This document shows, piece after piece, positions 12,046 through 25,146 of a DNA stretch of 64,000 bases. The translations under genes and the position numbers were made by a program. This DNA comes from Vitis vinifera (taxonomy: Eukaryota > Streptophyta > Magnoliopsida > Vitales > Vitaceae): the NCBI RefSeq assembly GCF_030704535.1, contig NC_081821.1, forward strand, positions 3,921,001 through 3,985,000, written 5' to 3'. The notes beneath the pieces were generated by a model. It searched no databases and had not been told where the DNA came from. It worked only from the letters and a program-made list of their open reading frames with translations. Every line of letters begins with the position of its first letter. The stretch's first letter is position 1.

Positions 12046-15000
12046 ATGGTCGGAAGAAGGAGGAGAGTTTTCAATGTGAGTGAGGCTATAGAATTCTTGA
12101 ACCAGCTGTTGGTGGACAACCCACTTCTTCCTTTTTTGATTCCGGTGGTTTTGGTTGTCTGGGCTGTAGAGAGATGGATTTTTTCCCTCTCCAACTGGGT
12201 TCCACTTGTGGTGGCTGTATGGGCTACAATTCAGGTCTGTTTCCTTGTTGGTTTCGTGTTTTCTTTTGTTCAATTACTTGTTTAATTTTCGTTTTGGGGC
12301 ATTAGATGTGCAAGATTTGAACTGTGGGGAGACATTTGGGTGGGTAAATCTGGTTTCTGGTTTAAATTATTGGTGTTTGGTTGTTGGGAATGATTTTTGA
12401 ATTTTTGTTTTTTCAATCCTAATTTTGCTTCATTTCTTTATTTATCTGGTTTCTTTATATTACTGGGTACCCAATTTTTGTGAATTTATGGGACAGATTT
12501 CATGGGTTTATCTAATATTTGGTTTCGATATCTCTGTTCGATTGTTTGGTTTCTTAGGAGATGGAGTTCTGTTATAAAGTTATTTTGGTTTCCTAATCCA
12601 TTTTTTGTGCACTTGTTTCTTCAGTTCTCTCTCATCCTAAAAATTTATTTTCTATTTTACTTCTAAAAAGATTTATGGATAATTATAATTTATGGAGACG
12701 GACTTGAAACTGTTGGGTTCACTAGTCTTCTATTCCATCTTCTTTCCTATATTTTGAATCTGGTGCCTTGGTTCAGTACCCTGTCTTTCTTTCTTTCTTT
12801 CTTTCTTTTGATTTATTATTTTGTTTCAAGATTTTCAAATTTTCCTCATATGCCCTAACACCAAACTCTTGAAAGTGGAGGAATGTACATAAACTCCTCC
12901 TTTATTAGCTATTGATTATTGTAAAATTAGGGAATCTATCCATGTCTAAAAAACTTGAGGAATCATTCTTTTTGACAATCACTCTGATTATAATAATTAT
13001 ACTTCTGTAACTTCTGTGTCTCTTATTTTATGATTTCTAATTATTTCTGTTTGTGGAGGTCCCCCTACAGTACCATAGCTTTTCCAATTTGAGCTTGTGT
13101 ACTAACTACTAAGCATTAGATTGGATTGTGATCATTGGTTGTTTCTTTTTGCTTCTTAGATGTATACTTTCTGTGTACTATCTGAGTGCCTCTTTTTGAT
13201 TGACACCTTTAATATATTATTGCTTGCTTATCAAAAGGGAAAGCTATGGAACTGTAGTGCCTTTAACACTTTCAGTGCCAAAAATAGTGGTATCCCCCTG
13301 TTTTGCCATGCCAAAACTGTTTTTGTATTTCAGGTGAAGCTTTTGTAAAGTGGTTTTTAAGTTGGATTGAATTGGGTCTTTCTCCAGTTGGTTGATGAAA
13401 CTACATGTCTACTAGAATTTTGCAATCCTTGCATAGTGGAAGTTCGGTTTTCTCTGATAGACTCGATTGAAAGCTGACCAACCAACTATCCTTCTCACTG
13501 CATTTGTTTTCTATTTGGGTTTTCCCACACCCCTAATGTTGAATTTTTTAAATTACTTGGAAAACTTGAATGTCATAAAACTCTTGTATGATCAAGCATT
13601 TTTTAATCTGCAGTATGGAAGTTATAAAAGACGAATCCTTGTGGAGGACTTGAATAAAAAATGGAAGCAAGTCATAGTAAACAAATCGGTACCTCTCTCT
13701 TTACTTTTTCCTCTCTTTTTATGAAATTTGAGCTTCTTTGAGTTGATTTACTATCTATAAATGTATACAGCCGATAACACCAATAGAGCACTGTGAATGG
13801 CTGAACAAACTGTTGATGGAAATTTGGCCCAACTACTTGAACCCAAAGCTTTCATTAAGGTTCTCATCTATTGTTGAGGTCAGTATTGTATCTTCATCAA
13901 TTGATAGCTAGTTTAGTTTCAGTGTGTTGCTGTTTCTCGCACAAACTCCATTTCCTTGTCAGAGTTACTTACACTTTTCGCATAATATATGTTAAATCGA
14001 CTCTTTTGAAGTCATTCTCAAATTCATGTTATGCTCATCTCAAACTTAAAGTTTTGTTTAGATTATTTTTTTTCCTGTAAGGACTGTCTGTCAATGAAAT
14101 ATATCAGAATGATTTAATCTTTTATATTTCATACACATTCTCTGGATAAAAATTGTTAGTGGATCCAGATAATCAGATTGGATTTTACATCAAGGTTGGA
14201 TTTATTGAGAGACAAAAATATAAAGATGTATACACATGTGTATTCAATATGTGGTAGGATCACTTTTTGTAGGATCCACTAAGATCCCTGAGTCATCAAG
14301 TGTTTATAGAGTGTAGTGCTCCCCTCATTGACAAATTTTTCCATAGGTATGAATCTGGAATAAAATATATTCACTAATGCTTATTATTCTGTATCCTTTT
14401 GGTCCTTAATATGAACTAATGATTGTTTGGGACCACACTGCTTAAGATGGTTAATATTAGGAAGATAGTATGTCTGTTCTCTCTACCACCTTCTGTGTTG
14501 ATAATTTTCTCCTTTTCTGGTTGTACATATGTATTTTCTGTGATTTGTGTACTGATTTATTATTGTAATGACTTTTCATGCAGAAACGCTTAAAGCACCG
14601 AAAATCAGGGCTCATTGTGAGGGTTCTATTTCCTTTTTAAGAACTTATATATGATGCTAAAAATATGCATGGATATTCACTGAGAAAAAAACTATCCTTC
14701 TAGGAAAAAATCGAACTACAGGGGTTTTCGCTAGGTTCAAGCCCACCTGTTTTGGGCCTCCATGGGACTCAGTGGTCTGCTACAGGTGATCAGGTTTGGT
14801 TTTTGTTTTATTTTTGAAAACTTTACTTTAAACATCATGCCCAATACATTTGTTTTTTTCTTTTTAATGGATTCTGTGGGTTCTTGTTGGAAGGAATATT
14901 TTACTTTTTCTGAAAAATTTTAATCAATCAAACTTATTCTTTTTCCAAGTTAATTGTCTAATATGATTTTTGTACTACATGTTTGTTTCTTATTTAATTC

Positions 15001-18000
15001 AATATGCTTTGGTAGTCTGAGCTGGTGGGACTTATGTAATGTGGGAAAGTAATAGGTTTCATATCTAAACATCAAGATCCAGAGGAATTGTAAATTACTG
15101 TACACAGAGTCATAGACACAAATCATGATACTTAGGTGCTTATCAGTATTTTATATAACCTATGTAAGAATGATAGAACAAGAATTGAGAATCCAACAGG
15201 TATTCCCTTTGCAAAAACCATATATTGATTGGGAATGTGTGGTTTTGATGCATCAACTTGATAGTTATTGTTGGAATAGTCTTTTGTAGGGATAATTTGA
15301 CCATTGTATTAATATATATACGAGGCAAAAGTTGCCCCTGATTGATTAATAGTGACTCTCTTTGAAGCCTTATGCTACACATATTCTTGAAAACTAGGAT
15401 TCATTATCTGTTACATATTCACCACTGTCTACTACACAGGTCAAAAACCATAATGTCATTGATCTTGGGATTTGTTTTGTAATTTTACTTTCTGCTGAAA
15501 AGAACACAGCATCATTAATAGAAATTTCCACATATCCATTCAATGGAAATAAATGATTCTCTTTCCCTTGAGATTTTGTATGGGTACTGGTGCCCTAGAT
15601 ATTCACATCAATAAAAGGATGGTACTAGGTTTTCCCACTTGCCTGCTTCTGCAACTTTGTAATTTCAATTTTTCAGTTTATATATCGACATGGAAGTGAG
15701 TAGAGATATTGTTTCTCAGATTGAACATTGTGTAAATAAACCTCTGGCTAGTTGCTTTGTTATGTTCTCATGATTTTTTTTCCCATAATTTTCTCATGAA
15801 ACATGTTCCAAGTTAGATGCTCAACTTGCTTCTTTTAACTCGATTCAACATGATAGGCTTCAGTGCCAACTTGTTTACAGACTAAATCAGTCCAGGTGTG
15901 GTAAGGTTGAAATTCTTCACATTAAAGAAAATATTTTTAGCACATGTTCAAAGTTTTGTTTCCAAGGCCAACTGGTTTGGAAAAAAGAGAGGAGATAACA
16001 AATCGAAGTTCTACTAGCTTTAGTTTGGACAGCTTTGTTTTCATGTAATTAATTTCTTAGGTTATTGTGATTCTGCTTTTAATACTATTACAAACATTTA
16101 CTGATAAAGCATTGATTATCAAGATTTTGGTTGGTTAATAATTTTGGGAAATTTCAGCACCTTATCTTAATATTATAGTTTTTTTTTTTTTTAATCTTTG
16201 ATTATTTTTGTACAGGCATTCAAAACAAGCAAATGAAAATTGAGAAAAAGGTGAAGGAAAAATCTTAGACATGAAAATATAGAGTGACTTGCTGATATAA
16301 AAATAATATTCACTTGAATGTAAAAAACTAGGAAAAACTTGTGGCTTGTGCTTAGTATTATTAGAGACCTTTGTGATGAAACTGTCATCTTAAGATGTAA
16401 ATTTATTTTGAACACATATGGTGTATGTATGTATTATCATTACTTATGGGACCAGAATACAAGCACCAGTTTTGGTGCTTGATCCATAATTAAGGTTTCT
16501 GAGGATTCAAACTTAAAAGAGCTGGAACATTATCTATCTATAGATACAAATCCTGTGTTTCATTCCAATGCAAATACAAGGTGCCTGAAAAAGCAGTGAA
16601 GAGGCAAAACTATGAGCGTCCTTTCAATGTGGCACACATTCATCGTTTGATATGAGTTGTCTGCTTTAGTTCTTCAAGATACTCTAGTTTTTCATTGTAG
16701 TAGTTTATTTGGTCTTAAAATAGTGAATTATACTAATTAAATACATACACTTTTTTGCTAAGCATTTTTTTTTGGGTACTTCAACAGAAAATCATGCGCT
16801 TGGGTTTTGACTGGGACACCACCGACTTAAGTATCATGTTGCTTGCTAAATTAGCCAAGCCACTGCTTGGTACTGCTCGGATTGTTATAAATAGCCTCCA
16901 CATCAAGGGTGATGTACGTAAAGCAACATCTCTTCCATTTACTTCTCTATTTTCCTTTTCCAAAAGTCAGGTCAAATCTAATATAATTTGAACATTGGAG
17001 CACGACATACATTATGAGCTTAGATTCTAATAGTTTAAGCTTTTGGGAAAATTGATTGTCTAACATGGTATTAAAGCTTGGTCTTGAATTCAAGTTCTCC
17101 CCTCATCAAATTATTTATCTAATTATCATGATTAAAAAAATGTGATTTATTTGCCCTAATGCAGTTTGTGCCTCCATTGTGACCCTAAATCTTAATAGCT
17201 TAAGTTTTTAGGATAATTGGTTGTCCAACAATGAAAAAGTAATCATTCATTTTGATTCTATGGTTCCACCTGTGAGCATGTCTCTTCCATTTAATTTCTC
17301 TATTCATTTTTCAATCTATCTTTTCTTATTACAGATAAAATATACGAAATCTAGTGATTATTAGCAGTTAAAATATATTTTGACTTTTTGGTTCATATTT
17401 TCTTTTTGACACCTATTACACCAAATAAGCTTGATATGCATTGTTGGTCCATTGCCTAATAGCTAAAGCTTTTAGGTCAAATTGGTAGCTTAACAACACC
17501 CAACCTACATTTTTGTCCAATCAAACTGTTTCTTATGGGATTGTGATATTGTTTTGCTGCTGAAAATGAAATGACAGCTTTTGAGCTCTGCCCAACATTG
17601 AATATGACATTCTAATTGTGACAGTCATACACATATCAGGTTTATAGTATAGTTTATTTACCAGTAGGTTGAAATAAGGTTATCAACATGGTGACAACCA
17701 TTTTGGACTTATATTTATTGCTGGCAATACGAGGTTTGTTCATTAGTTGCTCAATGGCAACACTTCAGTTTCTGTTTGTCCTCTTAAATTTTCTCATTAT
17801 ATTATGCTGTACTAGGGGAAAATAGTTTTATATTTACCTTTTTTTGTCTTCATTTTGTAATTTTCTCTCATCTTCTCTCTCTCTTCTTCTTCTTCTTCTT
17901 CTTCTTCTTCTTCCTTTATTTATTTATTTTTGTGCTTTTTGGTGTATTGGATACTGTGGTAGATATGAACTTTATACATCATTCCATGCTTTAAAACCTG

Positions 18001-21000
18001 TTTTACATTTGCATTTTTTTGAGCTCTCTAATAACATCAGTGTCAGTGTCCCCAATCACATATTACTTAGCACTTAATGCCTGCACCTTGCTTCGTGAGC
18101 TGAGGCTCAAGGATTATGTAGAAGGGTCAACCTTGGAGGCTTTTGCCTAACAGTTGGTGGGTTGCCTAAGAAAGTTACACTTTTTCAATGAAGACTGCTG
18201 TAAAGTAATATAGGTTTACATAATTCTTGTAAAAGAAGGTTTCTATTGATCATAATTTCTAGTAAAAGAAGGATTCTATTGATGAGATTACAATTGTAAT
18301 TTTTTTTATTTCTTTCTCAGTTTATTAAATGAGCATCATTGTTCACTGTTTTCACTATTTAGGATTTCCAAAAATCTTTGCTTTATTCTCGATGAAAGAT
18401 CTTTGAAGTGGATATTGAAAAGCTATTACACAGATTTTTCCTTCTTATTATATGATTGTGTTTTGTGCCCTAAAATGTCGAGGACGCCACTGGCCTTGTA
18501 CTCTAGTAGTTTCACTTGCCTCCTCCTTAGTCTGGCAACTCAATGAGATGGATTCTAGGTTTGCCTATGACTATGGTTTTCGCCTATGAAGTTATACATG
18601 ATTGTACCTGCTGTCTCTCAGTTCTAGATGGTCTTGCTGTACCAAAAGGTGCTAACTACAATGTATCGTTCATGTATATTAGGTTTCTAATAGTAATTAT
18701 CACAGTATATATGTGTATTTTTAACTATTTTGTGATATACATTTTGCAGCTCCTCTTGATGCCAATTCTGGATGGAAGAGCATTTCTATACTCATTCATA
18801 TCACCTCCTGAAGTGAGAATTGGCGTTGCATTTGGAAGTGGTGGCAGCCAATCACTACCTGCAACAGAACTTCCCGGTGTTTCTTCTTGGCTGGTGTGTC
18901 TATTCACTATATATAAAGTTAATCATGTCAGCATTACACTTTTAGTCTCTAGTTCTGGTTCAAACTATAATAGAGATACAGGCAGGCTAAACAAGGATCT
19001 CAGAAAATTGATTCCACCAAGTGTTTCTGCAAAGTTCCCAGTTTCTCACATATAAAGCATGAGAAACAGATAGACAGCAATTTTGCAACAGAGAAGACTC
19101 ACTGATATCCTCATTTTGTCTCATATGTCATATTAGTCTAATAATAGTAGTAAGCCATCATCACCATCATACTAATATTTGCCTTATTCAATAGTGCTGG
19201 CTCTCATTCCCTGATTTTACCCCTAAAACAAAGCTTCTGAGTTTCTTTTTATAAGATTGTTTTTACACATCTGGGTTTACTTTATGAAGGAAGCTAATGA
19301 TTTGTGCGGGTTATTTTTTTTTTTACCACACAGGTTAAACTTTTTACTGATACCCTAGTTAGGACAATGGTTGAACCTCGCCGCCGTTGTTACTCTCTGC
19401 CAGCAGTAGATTTAAGGAAAAAGGCAGTTGGTGGTGTTATTTATGTTACAGTCATCTCAGCAAGTAAACTTTCTAGGAGTAGCCTGAAAGGAAGTCCTCT
19501 TAGAAGGCAACAAAGCTGCAGTATAGATGGTATTTCAGAAGAGCACCTTGATGATAAATATTTGCAGACCTTTGTTGAGGTTGAACTTGGAGAGCTGACC
19601 AGGAGAACTGATGTGAGAGTTGGCTCCAGCCCCCGATGGGATTCATTATTTAATATGATTTTACATGAGGACACGGGAACTCTCCGATTCCAGCTTTATG
19701 AAAGTACACCAAGCAATGTGAAGTATGACTACCTAGCAAGTTGTGAAATTAAGGTATTCCCATAGATGATGCTGATTTTGTCTCCAAATTTTAAAAATAT
19801 GGACTATGGCTTATAAATGTGTAATCATTGGTGTTATCTGGCTAAAATGTGTTTGTAGACCATGTGATTAAACACAAACTGGGGCATTACAATATTTTTC
19901 AGTGTTTCGTACATGCTTAACATTTTTGTTCCATAAATTGAAACCTGTGCACAAATTTAGTTCAACACATAAAACTAAGTATAATAATTTTCATAAGCAG
20001 AGGAAAGCACATCATAAATCAACTGATACAAAATAATGCATTTTCATAATGAATTAAAAATTTCATCCAAACACCCTTTTAATGAATGTTTTTGGTTTTC
20101 TATGTTGTATTGTATTATCCCATATAGAATTAGCTGATTTCAATTCCCCTGGCCCATGAACAGATGAAATATGTTGCCGATGATTCCACAGCATTTTGGG
20201 CAATAGGATCTGAATCCAGTGTAATAGCCAAGCATGCCGAGTTCTGTGGAAAAGAAGTTGAAATGGTTGTCCCATTCGAGGGTGCTAATTCAGGAGAGGT
20301 AAAATGTGCATATCCTGTTGTGTTTTATATTTTATCCATGAATGGAAGTATTGTTTCCACACTTTATATAGTGCTTTTTAATTTCTTCACAGTACCAGCT
20401 ATAGCATTTTGTTAGAAATCAGAAGTTCCTCATGAACCTTTTGGAGGGCTGGGGTATCTGAGTTGAAACTGGATCAACAAGTTTAGATTGACATTCAAAA
20501 TAAAAGACAGGAATCTTTTTAAGATACTGATGAATATTGTAAAATTTGTCTGTTGACAGATGACATATATATCAATAGTTTTCAATCAGAAGGGAGCAAT
20601 CTATTACCCTCAATGTAAAATAATTTGTCCCGACTTTAGATAAAACATTCAACTTGATTTTGCAGCAATGCACAATTGTGAGTGGAATTTTTATCTGTTT
20701 TTCTGAACTCTGTTATCGAACTGAAATGTTCACCTGTTTCTAGCATTAGTTCTGGGCAATTGAGACGGGGACTGCAGTCTTATTAGTCATCCTGGAGAGT
20801 GTCGTCTTTGTTTGGTGCTTATGGCAATAGAGCTTGGACTTTGTGTCATCTTCACCTAGTTTTTTTTTTTTTTTTTTCTTTTTCTTTTTTATGATTACAA
20901 GATTTAATAGCAAATGCATGAAATAGTTATTCCTGTGCTGGTTCTTTGACCTAATGACATCTAAGTTCGTAGACTCTTCTGAAAACTCTTTCCACATTCC

Positions 21001-24000
21001 TGACTGACATTTGAGCAGTATTTGGCTTCAGAAAGTGAATGTAAAACAAGGCTTGCAAATCCTTTTCTTTCAATTTTATTTAGTGTGTATATAAATGCTA
21101 AAGTAGCATCCCAAAGGATGATGGTTTCAATGATGACGTATATTTTTTTGTTTGTAACAAATTTGCAGTTGATGGTGAGACTTGTGGTGAAGGAATGGCA
21201 GTTTACTGATGGTTCACATAGCTCGAATAATTTCCGTGTTAGCCCTCAACAATCACTCTATGGTTCATCAAATTTTGCCTCAGGAACTGGGAGGAAAATC
21301 AATATAACTGTTGTGGAAGGAAAAGATCTTATTGCAAACAAATCTGGAAGGTGTGACCCATATGTGAAGCTGCAGTATGGGAAGGTAGGTCTCTTTGTTT
21401 TCTTCATTACATCGAATCTCCAATACTCCAAATTTGTTATTGAGCATATAGTTTCCACCATTTTTTAATGTGCCATGTTAAATATTGTGAACCATTTTTC
21501 AGGTCCCACAGAGAACAAGGACTGTCCCACATTGTTCAAGTCCTACCTGGAATCAGAAGTTTGAATTTGATGAAATAGGAGGTGGTGAATATCTTAAGAT
21601 TAAATGCTTTAATGAAGAAACATTTGGAGATGACAACATTGGTAATGCACGAGTAAGTTTGGAGGGACTTGTAGAAGGCTCAATAAGGGATGTGTGGGTC
21701 CCCCTTGAGAAAGTAAATACAGGAGAACTAAGGCTCCTATTAGAAGTGGTAAGTCTCGACGATTATGAAGTATCAAGTGTATGTTTCAATTTGCATAATT
21801 GAATCATGTGGCTAATGATTAAATCTGAAACATTAAGAACAAAGAGTACTGGAAGGAATGCCTGAAACATTTTAGGCCTATTTCAAAATTTTTCATGATG
21901 GATCCAATATGTAGGTGTGGCAAATTTAGGCCTAGCCTGCACAGCTTGCCAACATAAAGGCAAGCTTTGGAAACTTCAGCTTGACCTGTGCCAGCTTGTC
22001 CATAAAGAATTAATAATATCACAATATAACTCCTTCTATGAGAAGAATTCTAGTTAGATGGACGTATTCTCATTTAATAGAGACGTAAAGGATCCACAAT
22101 TTTTCAAACTACTGAATTTTTCAAATTTTTTCCACCAAAGGGGGACCAAGCAAGTCTACGTTTCTTAAAACAGTAAATACCTGGTCTGGCATTTCTTCAG
22201 GGTTCAAATCCTTGAAGCAAAGCCAGAACAGACTTGGGACAGTAAGGAGTATTTTATACAAAGAGTGTCTGGCCAAGCTTTACTAGGACCTGATCAAGTC
22301 CTGGGAGTAATAATTCCTAATGTGTTTGTAAATGTCAGGCATGTTTGTGAAGGTAGTTAATAATCTGCTAAACTCAAGAATTCCGACTTTGATATGCTTT
22401 TGTGCTCTTGAATATTTCAGGTTGCAAATGCAGGTTCGGGAAATGGTTGGGTTGAACTTGTTCTTGTAGAAGCAAGAGATCTAATTGCTGCGGATCTCAG
22501 AGGAACAAGTGATCCATACGTGAGGGTTCAGTATGGAAGCCTAAAGAAAAGAACTAAGGTTAGAAACACCACACTAATGAATAAAATAATAATACCTCCC
22601 AGTCAATGTATGTGCTTTGCAGTTCCCTTGAGGTTTATCTTCAACAATTATTCCATCATCATGCATTTCAAAAACTATATTACTTTTTTAAAACAGTATT
22701 AACTTTTGTTTATTCATGATATTTTCCTTTAACAAATTTTAGTTTCTTGGTAATTGTTACCAGACTTCTTGTGCGCTCACTTTTAATTTTTCCTCTTTTG
22801 AGAGCTAGTTTTATCCGACCTTAGACCCCAAGCCTGGATTATCTAGCATCATTAGTGGACAGAGGGCAACATGTTACTCATGGAGAAACTACCAGCAGAT
22901 GATAGCATCTTATAAGACTGCCTATCTCCAGATGGTTGCGCAATCGTGATTTCAGTGACAGAAGTCATCATGTTGGATGACTTTTGACCATATGATATGA
23001 AAGCTCTCATTGGTTATCTGAGCCAACTTGTTAGATAATGAGGTTCAATATTTTTGGATCAGCCTAATTTGCTTTAGCATTTTAAATGCCTAAGTTTGGA
23101 GATTTTTACCTTTTTCTTTTAAAATTTTTAAAATTATTTTCAACCCATGTCCAAAATTGGGTGCTATAGAACTTAAAATATTTGTAACCCGATTATGGTT
23201 TATCAATTGTCCTTATGGTTTACATGTTCTGTTGGATCTTTTTCATAATTCACATGTTCTGCCATGCATTTCCATGCAGGTTATGTTCAAAACTCTGAAT
23301 CCTCAATGGAACCAGACCTTAGAGTTCCCTGATGATGGTAGCCCCTTGGAATTGCATGTAAAAGACCACAATGCCTTACTACCCACGTCCAGTATAGGTG
23401 ATTGTGTCGTAGAATATCAGAGATTACCTCCAAACCAGATGGCGGATAAGTGGATACCCCTACAAGGGGTAAAAAGGGGAGAGATTCATGTTCAAATTAC
23501 AAGAAAAATTCCAGAAATACAGAGGAGACCCAGTCTTGAATCTGAACCATCATCCTTAATTAAAGCACACCAAGTTTCTAGCCAGGTGAGAATATGTTAC
23601 ATGTCATGGAAATTCCTTCTATATACCATCATAGGCCATATCTTACTGCAATTATTCTGATACAACTATGAGCTTTTGAGAGGCTCTTACAGCATACCCA
23701 ACATTTTAATGAAGTTTAGAGATCATTCTTCAACAACATAGATTTAATTTACTTGTCCTAGAATTTCTGTTTTGTGCCTCATCCTATCAGATGGCTTTTT
23801 TTTTCTTTCTCTTAAGGGTTCCCCTTCAATTCAGTCCCTTGTCTAAACACGATTTGTTTGTAATGACTTGATCAGATGAAACAAATGATGAACAAGTTAG
23901 AAACCCAAATCGAGGATGGCAACCTTGAAGGACTTTCAGCAGTAGTAAGTGAGCTGGAGAGCCTGCAGGATACGCAGGAAGAGTACATGGTTCAACTCGA

Positions 24001-24097
24001 GACGGAGCAAATGCTGCTGCTCAATAAGATAACAGAGCTCGGTCAGGAATTTTTTAACTCACCACCCTCCCTCAGAAGAAGATCTTCCCATGACTGA
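12046..24097 (+). CDS. Synaptotagmin-like SMP/C2-domain protein (plant SYT/NTMC2 type), complete
   Basis: Fourteen in-frame exons: 12046-12234, 13614-13688, 13771-13878, 14584-14616, 14704-14793, 16788-16913, 18750-18893, 19334-19753, 20164-20298, 21169-21384, 21503-21748, 22421-22558, 23280-23585 and 23876-24097. All junctions are phase 0 and GT-AG. The product is 815 residues. N-terminal hydrophobic anchor about 25-62; SMP lipid-binding domain about 64-260 (EHCEWLNKLLMEIWPNYLNP, DWDTTDLSIMLLAKLAKPLL); C2 domains about 287-440, 483-594 and 604-725; C-terminal coiled coil about 743-801. C2-2 and C2-3 keep CDPYVKL and SDPYVRV; the first C2 lacks the usual aspartates. The family tethers ER to plasma membrane and moves lipids. 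Length and order match what I recall for At3g18370 (SYTF/NTMC2T3). The start is the Met of MVGRRRRVFNV; an upstream in-frame Met at 12025 is less likely. Confidence 0.93.
17879..17912. repeat. (TCT)n microsatellite
   Basis: About ten TTC/TCT units follow a CT-rich run in intron 6 of the SMP/C2 gene. Confidence 0.85.
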
Positions 24098-25146
24098 GCC
24101 ATTCACAAGAAGTTTAAACCCTTACTACTCATTTTTTCCCCCTTGATGAAAATTGAATTCAGTCCCCCACAACTAATTTGTTCTCATTGTTGTCACCTGC
24201 ATGCTATGTAATTGTATATGAATGTTTAAATATGTTGTTGGTAACAAATGCAGGAATGGCCTTTATCATCACCTCATGATATATATTTGGCCTGGTTTGT
24301 TTCTTCTAGATCTGGTAATGCCCCAACATTACTTGGTCGGTTATGTTGTTAATGCTCTGAAAATGCAATCTCGTGGTTGAAAGTGTAATGAAATCTAGCT
24401 CGTTAGATGAGAAGTACAAATAAATGGGACCTAAAATATATGGGTGATATGATATGATAGGTAAAAATAGATGAGATTAATATATAAAGTAATAAAATCT
24501 AAAATATATGAATGGTATGATCTATACCATCAAAATAAATGTGATTAATGTACAAAATAATGTGATTTAAAATATATAGATGGTGGAAATTAATTATAAG
24601 AGGGTTTGATAGTGATTTTATGAAGTGTTTTTAGCAATTGAAATATAAAAATTTTCAAGTATTAAAAATATTAAAAATGTTTTTTAAAATTATTATCAGA
24701 TGGATTTTATAGTGTTTATTCTGAATAAGAGAATGATTGTGGATTTTATTTCAAATAATGAATAATTTTTTTTTAAAAAAATTAATTTAAAATGAGTCTT
24801 TGTTGACCTTTGAATCTTTGATTAAATTCTGATTTGATTATTATGCATATGTTCTTAAATTTGGGGATTTTTTTTTTATTTGCATTCAAGAGCAATATTC
24901 GAAGTAAAAAAATTAGATTGCATTAATATTTGAATATGGAGATGGACCCCACCGACTCAGCGAGTGAGTGAGCGTGCCGCTTCAGAAATCGGACGTTCCC
25001 ACTTGGCAGCAAAATATCTCAGCTTGAGACCCGTCTATGATCTATCTTATCATCTCCGCCAAGCCTTTCACTCTCTGTTCTTTGAAATTTTCTATCCATC
25101 CAAACACTCAGACTGAGAAAGAAAAAGCAGCAGGTCGAAGACCAAA
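24098..25146. other. Intergenic region, 3' flank of SMP/C2 gene and promoter of CRM gene
   Basis: 24098-24900 is AT-rich; 24950-25146 is less so and precedes the CRM start. No obvious TATA box was found close to the ATG, as is common for plastid-protein genes. No further gene is seen. Confidence 0.6.
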
